Source of the DNA: Veillonella sp. VA139
Lineage (GTDB): Bacteria; Bacillota; Negativicutes; Veillonellales; Veillonellaceae
Assembly: GCF_003992005.1 (NCBI RefSeq)
Contig: NZ_RQVL01000024.1
Span: forward strand, 1 to 35,755
Direction: 5' to 3'
DNA length: 35,755 nucleotides
This document shows positions 6,877-15,854 of the stretch, piece after piece. The notes beneath the pieces are model-generated. The model saw nothing but the letters and a program-made list of their open reading frames with translations, had not been told where the DNA came from and did no database searches. Both the position numbers and the translations under genes were made by a program. Positions within the stretch are counted from its first letter, which is position 1. Each line of letters opens with the position of its first letter.

Positions 6877-9138
6877 ATGAAACAAGTGAAACGAAATGCA
6901 ACGCGGTTGCTGTTATTATCTATGGTTACGGTAGCGTTGGGCAGTTATACAGGGTATGCTCATGATGCGCAAGCGGTAGAAGAAACGGTGATCTTGCCAG
7001 ATGTAACGGTAACGGCAACGAGAACCTTACAAGATATTTCAAAAACGCCTAGTTCTATTTCTGTGGTGACAGCGAAGGATATTGAAAATCGAAAAGTGGA
7101 TACGGTTGCAGATGCAATACAATTATTACCAGGGGTGTATAAAAGTCAAGCTTCGGCAGGTGAAATACAAATCCGTGGATTCGATTCTAAAAATATATCG
7201 GTACTCGTTGATGGCGTACCAATGAATAATTCTTTCAATAATAAGGTGGACTGGGAAGTGATTCCCGTTCATTCTATTGAACGCATTGAATTAGTGAGAG
7301 GTGCTAGTTCCTCCTTGTATGGTGGCAAAGGGGTAGCGGGCGTATTGAGTATTACAACGAAACATATCACACCGAAAACAAATCGAAAAGGGATTCGTTG
7401 GCATGGTAAGGTCAATGGTGGGACTTATGGGACATGGAATAATGAACTAGGATTTGATGCTCGTGTGTCTGATCGGGTAGCGATTGGTGTATCTGCAGAA
7501 GAGCGTCGCACAAATGGGTTCCCAGGATTTTTTGTGACCGACAAGAGCAAAGTAATTACTAGTAAGGTACATGCACTTACACCAGAGATGCCGTTAGAAC
7601 AATTGAAAAGCGGTAAATATGTATTAGGGAATCGTGGGGATAAATCTTTGCATAATAAGAATTTGTCTGCTTATATTACGATGAACCTAGGCGACAAAGA
7701 AACGCTAACCTATCGCTATGTATATGCGAACCATAAGTACTCTTACCACAATCCAATTAGTGCGGTTACAGTAAATGGAAAGACCGTTTTTACAGGGGAT
7801 ATCAAGGTTAGTGATAAAAAATATGTATCTCTTAATGGCAATAGTTTCTTAGGTCATGATGCAGAGCGAGAATATCATTCTCATAGTTTACAATATAAAA
7901 ATGAAGCGAACAAGTTACAGATTTCCTTGGGCTATTTAGATAAAAAGAAAGATGGCTATTCTGTGCCAACAAAAGCAACTTCAGGAGATTATGAAGGATC
8001 AGGTTCTCACTCCTTCTATCCAGGGAAAGCCTATAATGTAGATGTGCAAAAAGCGTGGAAACCTGAAGGAAAACATCAAATTGTAGGGGGCTTGAATTGG
8101 AAACAAGAACGGTTTGATCAAGAAAAGATTTCTTTACAACATTGGCGTGATAAAAACTCTAAAGATACTAAGGTATTCCCTAACGGTGTGAGTGAAACGA
8201 ATACAGGGGCATCTCGCACGATGGCAGTTTTTGTACAAGATACATATCGCCCTAATGATGATTGGGCCATCTATGCAGGATTGCGTTTCGACCACTTTAA
8301 AAAGTATGGTGGGTCTCACGGGGAGTATAATAAGACCACAAAGTCCTACGATGTCGTACATCATAATGATGGATCGTATACAGAGATCAGTCCTAAATTA
8401 TCAGTAGAACGATATCTTGATGATTCTACCAACGTCTATGCATCCTATGGACATTCCTTTGCACCGCCAACGTTGTACCAAGTGTACCGCTTTGGTCAAA
8501 CATCTAAAACTCCTATTCACGCAAATCCAGAGTTAGATCCAGAACATTCTGATACCTTTGAACTTGGTTTGAAAAAATCTTGGAATGAACGTACAAAATT
8601 AAATGTAGCAGCCTTTTATGTGAATACAAAGGATAAAATTCAATATGTGACATTTAAAAAAGCAGATGGCACTGAGGATTACAAAAAGTATATCAATATA
8701 GGATCAGAAACACGCCGTGGTGTAGAATTAGAACTTCGTCACAAGCTGTCTAACAAATGGTCTGTCTTTGGAAACTACACATGGCAAATGGGATATATAG
8801 AAAGTAAAGCTTTGGCCAATACAGATCAAAGTGATGGAAAAGAACAAAACTTTGAAATTCCAAGGCACCTATTCCATGGTGGTTTGGAATACAATAGTGG
8901 CAAGTGGAATGTGTTGTGGGACATGCAATACGTGAGCTCACGCCAGGGTAAAGATACTGCCGGTGGTGAGCCAGAGGCAGAAGATAGCTACTTCTTAACA
9001 AATGCATCTGTGAATTACAAAGTGTCCAAAGAAGCTACCTTGCAATTCAGTGTACAAAATCTATTCGATCGTGAATATTACGCTAGAGAAGCAACAGGCG
9101 GCCGTACGTATAATGTAGGTATGAAATTCAAATTTTAA
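6877..9138 (+). CDS. TonB-dependent outer-membrane receptor
   Basis: This 753-residue protein is a TonB-dependent receptor that would import an iron complex, haem, cobalamin or another scarce ligand through the outer membrane. It has a signal peptide (basic start, hydrophobic residues 11-23, likely cleavage after YA-28 or AQA-33), then a TonB-box-like LPDVTVTATR at 40-49, and a plug domain with IQIRGFDSKNISVLVDGVP and RIELVRGASSSLYG. A 22-strand-type barrel follows, ending in aromatic FKF as the barrel assembly machinery expects. The frame is open from 6793, but the ATG at 6877 has the Shine-Dalgarno and starts the signal peptide. The Fur-like site upstream argues for iron uptake; the exact ligand is not readable. 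No TonB/ExbBD or inner-membrane importer is adjacent. Confidence 0.95.
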   Translation: MKQVKRNATRLLLLSMVTVALGSYTGYAHDAQAVEETVILPDVTVTATRTLQDISKTPSSISVVTAKDIENRKVDTVADAIQLLPGVYKSQASAGEIQIRGFDSKNISVLVDGVPMNNSFNNKVDWEVIPVHSIERIELVRGASSSLYGGKGVAGVLSITTKHITPKTNRKGIRWHGKVNGGTYGTWNNELGFDARVSDRVAIGVSAEERRTNGFPGFFVTDKSKVITSKVHALTPEMPLEQLKSGKYVLGNRGDKSLHNKNLSAYITMNLGDKETLTYRYVYANHKYSYHNPISAVTVNGKTVFTGDIKVSDKKYVSLNGNSFLGHDAEREYHSHSLQYKNEANKLQISLGYLDKKKDGYSVPTKATSGDYEGSGSHSFYPGKAYNVDVQKAWKPEGKHQIVGGLNWKQERFDQEKISLQHWRDKNSKDTKVFPNGVSETNTGASRTMAVFVQDTYRPNDDWAIYAGLRFDHFKKYGGSHGEYNKTTKSYDVVHHNDGSYTEISPKLSVERYLDDSTNVYASYGHSFAPPTLYQVYRFGQTSKTPIHANPELDPEHSDTFELGLKKSWNERTKLNVAAFYVNTKDKIQYVTFKKADGTEDYKKYINIGSETRRGVELELRHKLSNKWSVFGNYTWQMGYIESKALANTDQSDGKEQNFEIPRHLFHGGLEYNSGKWNVLWDMQYVSSRQGKDTAGGEPEAEDSYFLTNASVNYKVSKEATLQFSVQNLFDREYYAREATGGRTYNVGMKFKF

Positions 9139-9160
9139 TAGTATATAGTTAACTAATACA

Positions 9161-9190
9161 GGGGGATACTCAGTGAGGGTATCTCCTTTT
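9161..9190 (+). terminator. Terminator after the TonB receptor
   Basis: GGGGATAC (9162-9169) pairs with GTATCTCC (9179-9186) with one G-T pair, followed by TTTT. It separates the receptor from the next gene. Confidence 0.75.
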
Positions 9191-9216
9191 AGTTTGATAA
9201 TAGAGTAATATATAAC

Positions 9217-9234
9217 TAATCGGAATATCGATTA
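9217..9234. promoter_or_regulatory. Palindromic site TAATCG-N6-CGATTA, possible operator
   Basis: A perfect 6+6 inverted repeat around six bases lies about 25 bases upstream of the extended -10 of the next gene, covering roughly the upstream edge of that promoter. It may bind a dimeric regulator. I cannot name one. Confidence 0.35.
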
Positions 9235-9256
9235 TATAGGAAATGTGCATGACCAA

Positions 9257-9265
9257 TGGTATACT
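9257..9265 (+). promoter_or_regulatory. Extended -10 promoter of the passenger-like gene
   Basis: TGGTATACT gives a TGn extension plus TATACT (9260-9265). No strong -35 is visible. The gene starts 67 bases further on. Confidence 0.45.
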
Positions 9266-9332
9266 AATTAAAGAAAATGATATGTGTAACATGTTGTGAT
9301 AGAGCAGTGAGACGTTAGATAAAGGAGTATCG

Positions 9333-10481
9333 ATGAGAGATAAGTATAAGCGGGTTATAATGGCTACAGTAATTATGAGTTGTATGAGCACGGTGTCCTT
9401 TGCTGAGGTGGCGTCAGTGGACTATCAACAAGGGATAACACAGGCAGAACAAATTACGGTGCAAACGGAAGGACGTGCTGTAGGGATTCGCAAATATCAT
9501 GAAATAGTGGAGTATCCTAATGGGTTGCATATTCAAGTGCGTGGTGTAGGCTACGATACAGCACTAAAAAAACATCACAATGTATCAGGTATATATGTCC
9601 ATGATGGTACTCGCTTGACAGTTCATAAAGGGCTAACAGTGACCATGCAAAATCCTATTCCTTATGACCAAGCTGATGAAATGGCACATTATTACATGAG
9701 CGGTATCTATGCTGGCTTTGGTCGTAAACATGTTGATGATCCGAAATATGATACAAAGGTGGTCGTTCATGGCCCTACTGTGATTCAAGCCGTTGGCAAT
9801 GGGGTACAAGCTAATAAAGATAGTTATATTACCTTAGACGGTCCTGTGAAAATTGAAACTGTGCCATTTGAGCGGGCAGATGTGTATGCTGCTATTGTCG
9901 AAGAAGGTAGCATTGGTATTGGCACTAGTCAGTTGGCTGATATCTATACGGGCACAGCCCTTGTATCTACTCCGAAGCCATCCCAGTATGCAACGGTACA
10001 AGTGACAGGCAATGTAGGGGTATTGAATAAAAACTATGGATTGAACCCTAATCCTGGACGTCATGGTTCGTATATTGTGATGAATTTAGGGACGAAGGAC
10101 TCCGTGTGGACTGGGGCGGCATTAAATGAATTTGCTGAAAGTGGAGATAACCCTCATCATTCTGGCATTACACTAGAATTGAAAAATCAGGCAACGTGGC
10201 ATAATCGATGGATGGGAGCTAAGCGACATCGTAGTGGACATGAAGAATTACTGCTAGCAACTGGTAAAGGATATACTTTCACAGGTAGTCATATTCAAAC
10301 ATTAATCGGCGGTGATACGCCAGAAACGGCAGGTATTATTTACCAAGAAGATACAGAACCTATTGTAGTAGATGTATTGCAAGGGCATGTAAAAATAGTG
10401 GATCGTAGGCCTAATGCAACAGATACAACTGCGCCCATTCGAGTTATAACTAATGCAGGACAACTTACCATTCTCAAATAA
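9333..10481 (+). CDS. Secreted autotransporter-passenger-like protein without barrel
   Basis: I do not recognise a named family. The 382-residue product has a signal peptide (basic start, hydrophobic residues 8-22, likely cleavage after SFA-24). The rest is rich in short alternating beta-type stretches with Gly, Asn and Thr, for example VVVHGPTVIQAVGNGVQA and the later ATVQVTGNVGVLN, as in the beta-helical passenger domains of Negativicutes autotransporters. A C-terminal translocator barrel is absent: the protein ends in VITNAGQLTILK and no barrel-coding frame follows before fapR. It may be released, held by another outer-membrane protein, or be the remains of a longer autotransporter. AAAGGAG precedes the ATG. 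A terminator and its own promoter separate it from the TonB receptor. Confidence 0.7.
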   Translation: MRDKYKRVIMATVIMSCMSTVSFAEVASVDYQQGITQAEQITVQTEGRAVGIRKYHEIVEYPNGLHIQVRGVGYDTALKKHHNVSGIYVHDGTRLTVHKGLTVTMQNPIPYDQADEMAHYYMSGIYAGFGRKHVDDPKYDTKVVVHGPTVIQAVGNGVQANKDSYITLDGPVKIETVPFERADVYAAIVEEGSIGIGTSQLADIYTGTALVSTPKPSQYATVQVTGNVGVLNKNYGLNPNPGRHGSYIVMNLGTKDSVWTGAALNEFAESGDNPHHSGITLELKNQATWHNRWMGAKRHRSGHEELLLATGKGYTFTGSHIQTLIGGDTPETAGIIYQEDTEPIVVDVLQGHVKIVDRRPNATDTTAPIRVITNAGQLTILK

Positions 10482-10482
10482 G

Positions 10483-10499
10483 TATGCATATTTTGCATA
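10483..10499. repeat. Small inverted repeat after the passenger-like gene
   Basis: TATGCA-TATTT-TGCATA is a perfect 6-bp stem with a 5-base loop right after the stop codon. There is no T-run, so it is at best a weak terminator or an mRNA 3' end cap. Confidence 0.4.
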
Positions 10500-10514
10500 G
10501 GAATCAAGAAAAGC

Positions 10515-10544
10515 TTGCGTGCTATTATCATTTTAGAGTATAAT
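10515..10544 (+). promoter_or_regulatory. Promoter of the fapR-fab operon
   Basis: TTGCGT (10515-10520), an 18-base spacer and a consensus TATAAT (10539-10544) form the promoter. The start site would be near 10551, immediately before the candidate FapR operator. Confidence 0.65.
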
Positions 10545-10556
10545 TGTATGGAAGTA

Positions 10557-10573
10557 TTATTACTTGGTCATAA
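10557..10573. promoter_or_regulatory. Candidate FapR operator (autoregulation)
   Basis: TTATTACTTGGTCATAA is an imperfect palindrome: the outer seven bases on each side match in six positions. It resembles the FapR site as I recall it from Bacillus (TTAGTACCTAGTCTTAA), agreeing at 13 of 17 positions. It lies between the presumed start site and the Shine-Dalgarno of fapR. FapR usually represses its own operon, and malonyl-CoA releases it, so the location fits. Confidence 0.5.
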
Positions 10574-10584
10574 AAGGTGGTTAT

Positions 10585-11139
10585 ATGAGTCGTATAAAGA
10601 AGGAAGAACGACAACAGTTATTGCGCGAAAAACTGAATATAAGTCCCTTCACGACAGATGAGGAATTAGCCACATATTTTAGTGTCAGTGTTCCTACCAT
10701 TCGATTGGATCGATTGGCTCTAGGCATTCCTGAATTACGTGAACGGATTAAGGCAATGGCACAGGAGCATTCTGATGATCGACAGCATATTGATCGGGCA
10801 GATGTGGTAGGAGATGTCATTGATTTAGCAGTAGGACAATACGGCATCAGTGTTCTTCGCACTACACAAGACATGCTGGATCGCTCTGGTTACGTAGAGG
10901 CACAATATTTATATGCTCAAGCGAACTCGTTGGCGAGAGCCATTGTAGGAGTACCTACGATGATTGCTGGAGTTGGGAATATTAAGTATAAAAGCCTTGT
11001 TAAGAGTGATGTCAATTTGGCGGCGAAAGCAGAGTTAGTGCGACAACGAGGAGAAAAATTCTTTATAAAAGTAACAATCAAAGATAACATAAAAGAAGTA
11101 TTTCGCGCTAAATTCATTATGGAATCTGTGGTAGAATAA
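10585..11139 (+). CDS. fapR: Fatty acid and phospholipid biosynthesis repressor FapR
   Basis: FapR is a malonyl-CoA-responsive repressor of lipid synthesis genes. The 184-residue product has an N-terminal DeoR-like helix-turn-helix (about residues 23-47, TTDEELATYFSVSVPTIRLD) joined to a C-terminal hot-dog-fold effector domain including ARAIVGVPTMIAGVG and the VKSDVNLAAKAEL segment. Length matches the family (about 185-200). The frame is open from a TTG at 10564, but the ATG at 10585 has AAAGGTGG at the right distance. It heads the fab operon, with 9 bases to plsX, and a candidate binding site for itself lies in the leader. Confidence 0.95.
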   Translation: MSRIKKEERQQLLREKLNISPFTTDEELATYFSVSVPTIRLDRLALGIPELRERIKAMAQEHSDDRQHIDRADVVGDVIDLAVGQYGISVLRTTQDMLDRSGYVEAQYLYAQANSLARAIVGVPTMIAGVGNIKYKSLVKSDVNLAAKAELVRQRGEKFFIKVTIKDNIKEVFRAKFIMESVVE

Positions 11140-11148
11140 AGGTGAATT

Positions 11149-12177
11149 ATGAAGATTGCAGTAGATGCTATGGGTGGCGATTTTGCTCCCCTCGAAATAG
11201 TCTTAGGCTCTATTGCCGCTGTGCACGAATACGATACTATGGATGTCGTGCTTGTCGGTGATGAAAGTAAAATAAAAGAAATTTTAGAAGCAGAAGGTGA
11301 ACTGGAGAATCCAAGAATTTCCATTCATCATGCTAGTGAAGTCATAGAAATGCATGAGCATCCAAGTATTGCGTTACGCAAGAAAAAAGATGCGTCCATT
11401 GCAGTGGCGACACGGTTGGTTCGTGAAAAGATTTGTGATGCGGTCATTGCACCAGGTAGTACTGGGGCGGCCGTGGCATCAGCTTTACTAGGATTGGGAA
11501 GAATCAAAGGGATTGAACGTCCTTGTATTGCTACACCATTACCAACAGCCAATGGTGTAACGATTATGCTAGATTCTGGTGCTAATGCGAATAGCAAACC
11601 GAAACATTTAGTGCAAGGGGCTATCATGGGATATAACTATGCACAGTTGTTGCTTGGTAAAGCTAATCCAACGGTGGGTTTGTTAAACATTGGTGAAGAA
11701 TCCACAAAAGGAAATGATGTTGTCTTAGAAACTTATCCGTTATTACAACAACTCAAAACAATTCCTTTTAAAGGGAATGTGGAAGGTCGTGATATTCCAA
11801 AAGGAACGGTAGATGTAGTAGTATGTGATGGGTTTGTGGGTAATGTGGTGCTCAAATTTGCAGAAGGTCTTGTCACTGTGGTGCAGGATATTTTAAAAGA
11901 AGGCATCAAACATAGTAGTATTATCTCTAAACTAGGAGCGTTATTAATTGTTCCTGTGTTTAAGAAAATAAAAAAGCGACTAGATCATACGGAAAATGGT
12001 GGAGCTCCTCTCTTAGGGGTAAATGGTGTGTTTATCATTTGCCATGGTAGCTCTAAGGCGAAAGAGATTATGACAGCCATTAAAATTGCTGGAGATCTAG
12101 TAGAACGGAAATTGATTGAACATATTTCCTCAAGTATTGAAGAAGAAGGGACCCTAACATATGACAATGCTGAATAA
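11149..12177 (+). CDS. plsX: Phosphate acyltransferase PlsX
   Basis: PlsX converts acyl-ACP to acyl-phosphate, the donor used by PlsY for the first acylation of glycerol-3-phosphate at the membrane. The 342-residue product has the family's MKIAVDAMGGDFAP start, the AVIAPGSTGAAVASALLGLGRIKGIERP segment split around a Gly-rich turn, and the late APLLGVNG motif. Its 3' end overlaps fabH by 17 bases, so the two are likely translationally coupled. AAAGGTG precedes the ATG. Confidence 0.97.
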   Translation: MKIAVDAMGGDFAPLEIVLGSIAAVHEYDTMDVVLVGDESKIKEILEAEGELENPRISIHHASEVIEMHEHPSIALRKKKDASIAVATRLVREKICDAVIAPGSTGAAVASALLGLGRIKGIERPCIATPLPTANGVTIMLDSGANANSKPKHLVQGAIMGYNYAQLLLGKANPTVGLLNIGEESTKGNDVVLETYPLLQQLKTIPFKGNVEGRDIPKGTVDVVVCDGFVGNVVLKFAEGLVTVVQDILKEGIKHSSIISKLGALLIVPVFKKIKKRLDHTENGGAPLLGVNGVFIICHGSSKAKEIMTAIKIAGDLVERKLIEHISSSIEEEGTLTYDNAE

Positions 12178-13156
12178 GCCAGTCGGAATTATTGGTACCG
12201 GTAGCTATGTGCCAGAAAAAGTTCTTACAAATGCAGATTTAGAAACGATGGTGGATACTAGCGATGCTTGGATTCAAGAACGAACAGGCATTAAAGAACG
12301 TAGAATTGCACCAGAAGGTGTAAATGCTTCAGATATGGCTACAGAAGCGGCAAAAAAAGCCTTAGAAGCTGCTAAGTTAACAGCAGAAGATATTGATTGC
12401 ATCATTGTTGCCACATTAACAGGTGATATGGCAATTCCATCTACGGCATGTTTAGTACAAGCAAATCTAGGCGCTACGAAAGCGGCAGCATTCGATTTGT
12501 CTGCAGCTTGCTCAGGATATGTATATTCCATGATTACAGCTAGCACGTATATCAATGCCGGATTATTTAAGAATGTCCTTGTAGTAGGTGTTGAGGTATT
12601 ATCTCGAGTGGTAAACTGGGAAGACCGCAATACTTGTGTACTATTTGGTGATGGCGCAGGGGCGTGCATCGTCTCTTCTGTAGAAGAAGGATACGGTATG
12701 CTCGGTATGGATATGGGTGCTGACGGAAGTGGAGGAATGCATTTATGTATTCCATCTGGAGGTACAGCATTGCCACCGACGACAGAACGACGTGAAGAGG
12801 GGTTAACTTTCATTCATATGAATGGACAAGAAGTATATAAATTTGCTGTAAAAACTATGGGTAAAACTGTATTAAAAGCTCTAGAAATGGCAAATATGGA
12901 ACTGGAAGAATTAGATTTCTTCATCCCACATCAAGCGAATACTCGTATTATCAAATCTGCAGCAGATCGTTTGCATCTGACAGAAGATAAAGTATTTATT
13001 AATTTACCTAAGTATGGAAACACATCAGCAGCATCCATTGCCATAGCTTTAGATGAAGCAGTGCGTGCAGGAAAATTGCAAAAGGATGATAATCTTGCCG
13101 TTGCTGGATTTGGTGCAGGATTAACTTGGGCAAGTCTAGTAATGAAATGGTGCTAA
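12161..13156 (+). CDS. fabH: 3-oxoacyl-ACP synthase III (KAS III)
   Basis: FabH starts chain synthesis by condensing a short acyl-CoA with malonyl-ACP. The 331-residue product carries the catalytic triad: Cys117 in SAACSGY, His257 in IPHQANTRI and Asn287 in YGNTSAAS. The near-C-terminal GFGAGLTWAS is also typical. The start is either the ATG at 12161 or the in-frame ATG at 12167; a GAAGGGA Shine-Dalgarno inside plsX fits both. The gene overlaps plsX and is followed by fabK after 10 bases. Confidence 0.97.
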   Translation: MTMLNKPVGIIGTGSYVPEKVLTNADLETMVDTSDAWIQERTGIKERRIAPEGVNASDMATEAAKKALEAAKLTAEDIDCIIVATLTGDMAIPSTACLVQANLGATKAAAFDLSAACSGYVYSMITASTYINAGLFKNVLVVGVEVLSRVVNWEDRNTCVLFGDGAGACIVSSVEEGYGMLGMDMGADGSGGMHLCIPSGGTALPPTTERREEGLTFIHMNGQEVYKFAVKTMGKTVLKALEMANMELEELDFFIPHQANTRIIKSAADRLHLTEDKVFINLPKYGNTSAASIAIALDEAVRAGKLQKDDNLAVAGFGAGLTWASLVMKWC

Positions 13157-13166
13157 GGAGGACAAG

Positions 13167-14111
13167 ATGATTAAGACTGATATTTGTGATTTATTAGGGA
13201 TAGAGTATCCCGTTCTTCAAGGTGGTATGGCTTGGTTAGGTACAGCTGAATTAGCAGCTGCTGTGTCTGAGGCAGGCGGTTTAGGAATTATCGGTGCAGG
13301 GCATATGCCTCCAGATGTATTCCGTGCTGAAATTCATAAATTAAAAGAACGTACAAGCAAACCATATGGTTGTAACATTATGTTAATGTCTCCATTTGTG
13401 AATGAAGTTATGGAAGTTGCTCTAGAAGAACGTGTTCCAGTAATCACAACAGGGGCAGGTAATCCATCCACATGGGTGCCAGCTTTCAAAGAAATCGGTA
13501 CAAAAGTTATTCCAGTAGTGGCATCTGTGCTATTAGCAAAACGTTTACTTCGTGGCGGTATTGATGCGGTTATTGCAGAAGGTACTGAGTCTGGTGGTCA
13601 CGTAGGGGATATTACTACTATGTGCTTAATTCCTCAAATCGTAGATGCAGTGGACGTGCCTGTAATTGCCGCTGGTGGTATTGCTGATGGTCGCGGTATG
13701 GCGGCAGCTTTAGCATTGGGTGCTAGTGCAGTTCAAATGGGTTCTCGTTTCGTAGTATCTGAAGAATGTATTGCCCATGAAAACTATAAAGAAGCTGTAT
13801 TAAAAGCAAAAGATCGTTCCACTGTGATGACTGGTTTGACAACAGGTCACCCAGTTCGTATCATTGAGAACTTATTAGCTCGTAAATATCAATCCCTTGA
13901 GTTCAGTGGCGCACCAAAAGAAGCTCTTGAAAATCTAGGTGCTGGTACACTTAGAAAAGCAGCTATTGAAGGGGAAACTAAAAACGGTTCCGTTATGATT
14001 GGACAAATTGCAGGTATGTTGACAGACGTAAAGCCTTGTGCAACAATCATTCAAGATATTGTTCGTGAAGCAGAAGAAGTAATGTTGAACTTAAAATCTG
14101 TTATCCGATAA
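13167..14111 (+). CDS. fabK: Enoyl-ACP reductase II, FMN-dependent
   Basis: FabK reduces trans-2-enoyl-ACP at the end of each elongation cycle, using FMN and NAD(P)H. It replaces FabI, which is not seen in this window. The 314-residue TIM-barrel product has the starting PVLQGGMAWLGTAELAAAVSEAGG block, the FMN-phosphate region AEGTESGGHVGD, IAAGGIADGRG and QMGSRFVVSEEC. AAGGAGG precedes the ATG. Its position between fabH and fabD is the classic FabK context in Firmicutes. A second family member sits later in the operon (16156-17112); this copy is the better match to biochemically known FabK. Confidence 0.94.
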   Translation: MIKTDICDLLGIEYPVLQGGMAWLGTAELAAAVSEAGGLGIIGAGHMPPDVFRAEIHKLKERTSKPYGCNIMLMSPFVNEVMEVALEERVPVITTGAGNPSTWVPAFKEIGTKVIPVVASVLLAKRLLRGGIDAVIAEGTESGGHVGDITTMCLIPQIVDAVDVPVIAAGGIADGRGMAAALALGASAVQMGSRFVVSEECIAHENYKEAVLKAKDRSTVMTGLTTGHPVRIIENLLARKYQSLEFSGAPKEALENLGAGTLRKAAIEGETKNGSVMIGQIAGMLTDVKPCATIIQDIVREAEEVMLNLKSVIR

Positions 14112-14126
14112 GCAGGAGGAAACCTT

Positions 14127-15065
14127 ATGAAAACAGCATTTGTATTCCCTGGTCAAGGGTCTCAAAAAGTAGGTATGTTGAAAGATTTGTACGAAGCGTA
14201 TCCTATCGTAAGAGAGCGTTTTGCACAAGCAGATGAAGCATTGGGATATTCCATTTCACAATTATGTTTTGATGGTCCAGATACGGAATTAGTAAAAACA
14301 GCAAACACACAACCTGCAATTTTAACAGCTAGTGTGGCATGCTATGAAATTTTAAAAGAGAAAGGTTTTACACCTGATATCGTAGGGGGTCACAGTCTTG
14401 GTGAATATAGTGCTCTAGTAGCAGCAGGAGTTCTTGATTTTAAAGATGCTGTTTACGTAGTGCATAAACGTGGCGAATATATGCAAGAAGCGGTGCCATT
14501 GGGCGAAGGTGCTATGGCGGCTATCTTAGCATTACCACGTGAAGAAGTAGTTCGCATCTGCGGAGAAGTGAATGATACAGTAGGATCTGTACAAGCGGTT
14601 AACTTTAACTGTCCAGGACAAATTGTAATTGCTGGTGCGACAAAAGCCGTAGAAGTGGCTGCTGAAAAAATGAAAGAAGCTGGTGCTAAGCGTGCTGTTA
14701 TGTTACCAGTTAGTGCGCCTTTCCACAGCCGCTTGATGGAACCAGCAGCGAAACGCTTGCAAGAAGAATTAGATAAAATCGAAGTGAAAGATGCTCAAAT
14801 TCCAGTGGTAGCGAATATTACTGGTGAAATCCTACACGATGGAACAGCGATCAAAGAAGCCTTGGTAACACAAGCAGCAGCTCCAGTACTTTGGGAAGAT
14901 TGCGTAGCTACAATGGTAGATTTTGGCGCCACACGATTTGTAGAAGTAGGTCCGGGCAAAGTATTAACAGGTTTCACTAAAAAAATTAACAAAGCAATGG
15001 AATTAGCAAATGTAGAAGACGAAGCATCCTTGGCTTCCGCAATTGTATTCTTACAAGGAGAATAA
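14127..15065 (+). CDS. fabD: Malonyl-CoA:ACP transacylase
   Basis: FabD moves malonyl groups from CoA to AcpP to supply FabH and FabF. The 312-residue product shows the N-terminal FPGQGSQKVGM, the nucleophile elbow GHSLGEYSAL with catalytic Ser90, and the catalytic His in SAPFHSRLM. AGGAGG precedes the ATG. Only one base separates its stop codon from the fabG start, and the fabG Shine-Dalgarno lies inside the end of fabD, so coupling is likely. Confidence 0.97.
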   Translation: MKTAFVFPGQGSQKVGMLKDLYEAYPIVRERFAQADEALGYSISQLCFDGPDTELVKTANTQPAILTASVACYEILKEKGFTPDIVGGHSLGEYSALVAAGVLDFKDAVYVVHKRGEYMQEAVPLGEGAMAAILALPREEVVRICGEVNDTVGSVQAVNFNCPGQIVIAGATKAVEVAAEKMKEAGAKRAVMLPVSAPFHSRLMEPAAKRLQEELDKIEVKDAQIPVVANITGEILHDGTAIKEALVTQAAAPVLWEDCVATMVDFGATRFVEVGPGKVLTGFTKKINKAMELANVEDEASLASAIVFLQGE

Positions 15066-15066
15066 G

Positions 15067-15810
15067 ATGAATTTAACAGGTAAAGTAGCATTAGTTACTG
15101 GTGCATCCCGTGGGATTGGGCAAGCTGCGGCTATTGATTTAGCAAAGGCTGGAGCAGATGTAGTAGTAAACTTTATTGGTAATGAAGCAGTAGCACAAGA
15201 AACTGTTGAAAAAATTGAAGAATTGGGCCGTAAAGCGATTAAAATTAAAGCTGATGTAGGCAATGCAGAGGATGTACAAGCTATGGTAGATGAAGCAGTA
15301 GCTGCATTTGGTCATATTGACATTCTTGTGAACAATGCAGGCATCACTCGTGATGGATTATTAATTCGCATGAAAGATTCCGATTGGGATGATGTATTGA
15401 ATATTAACTTAAAAGGTGTATACCTAGTGACTAAAGCTGTGGCTAAACTTATGGTAAAGCAACGTGCTGGTCGCATTATTAATATGACATCTGTATCTGG
15501 TGTGACTGGTAATGTGGGGCAGGCCAATTATGCGGCTGCTAAAGCAGGGGTCATTGGATTTACTAAAACTTGTGCCAAAGAATTAGCAGCTCGTGGCATT
15601 ACTGTGAATGCTATTGCGCCTGGATTTATTGAAACAGCTATGACAGATGTATTGCCTGAAAAAATTAAAGAAGGGATTGCAGGAACCATACCATTTGGAC
15701 GTATGGGGCAACCAGAAGAAATCGCTAATGTAGTAACATTTTTAGCATCCGACTTTGCAAGTTATATTACTGGCCAAGTTCTCAATGTAGACGGCGGAAT
15801 GGTGATGTAA
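15067..15810 (+). CDS. fabG: 3-oxoacyl-ACP reductase
   Basis: FabG reduces 3-ketoacyl-ACP with NADPH. The 247-residue short-chain dehydrogenase has TGASRGIG near the N-terminus, NNAG, the active-site Tyr155-x3-Lys159 (NYAAAKAG), and a C-terminal TGQVLNVDGGMVM. The frame is open from 15043, but AAGGAG at 15056-15061 and the conserved start MNLTGKVALVTG identify the ATG at 15067. Confidence 0.97.
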   Translation: MNLTGKVALVTGASRGIGQAAAIDLAKAGADVVVNFIGNEAVAQETVEKIEELGRKAIKIKADVGNAEDVQAMVDEAVAAFGHIDILVNNAGITRDGLLIRMKDSDWDDVLNINLKGVYLVTKAVAKLMVKQRAGRIINMTSVSGVTGNVGQANYAAAKAGVIGFTKTCAKELAARGITVNAIAPGFIETAMTDVLPEKIKEGIAGTIPFGRMGQPEEIANVVTFLASDFASYITGQVLNVDGGMVM

Positions 15811-15854
15811 ACGCAAGATCCTATACATAGACTACATGAAAGGAGGTGTACGTA

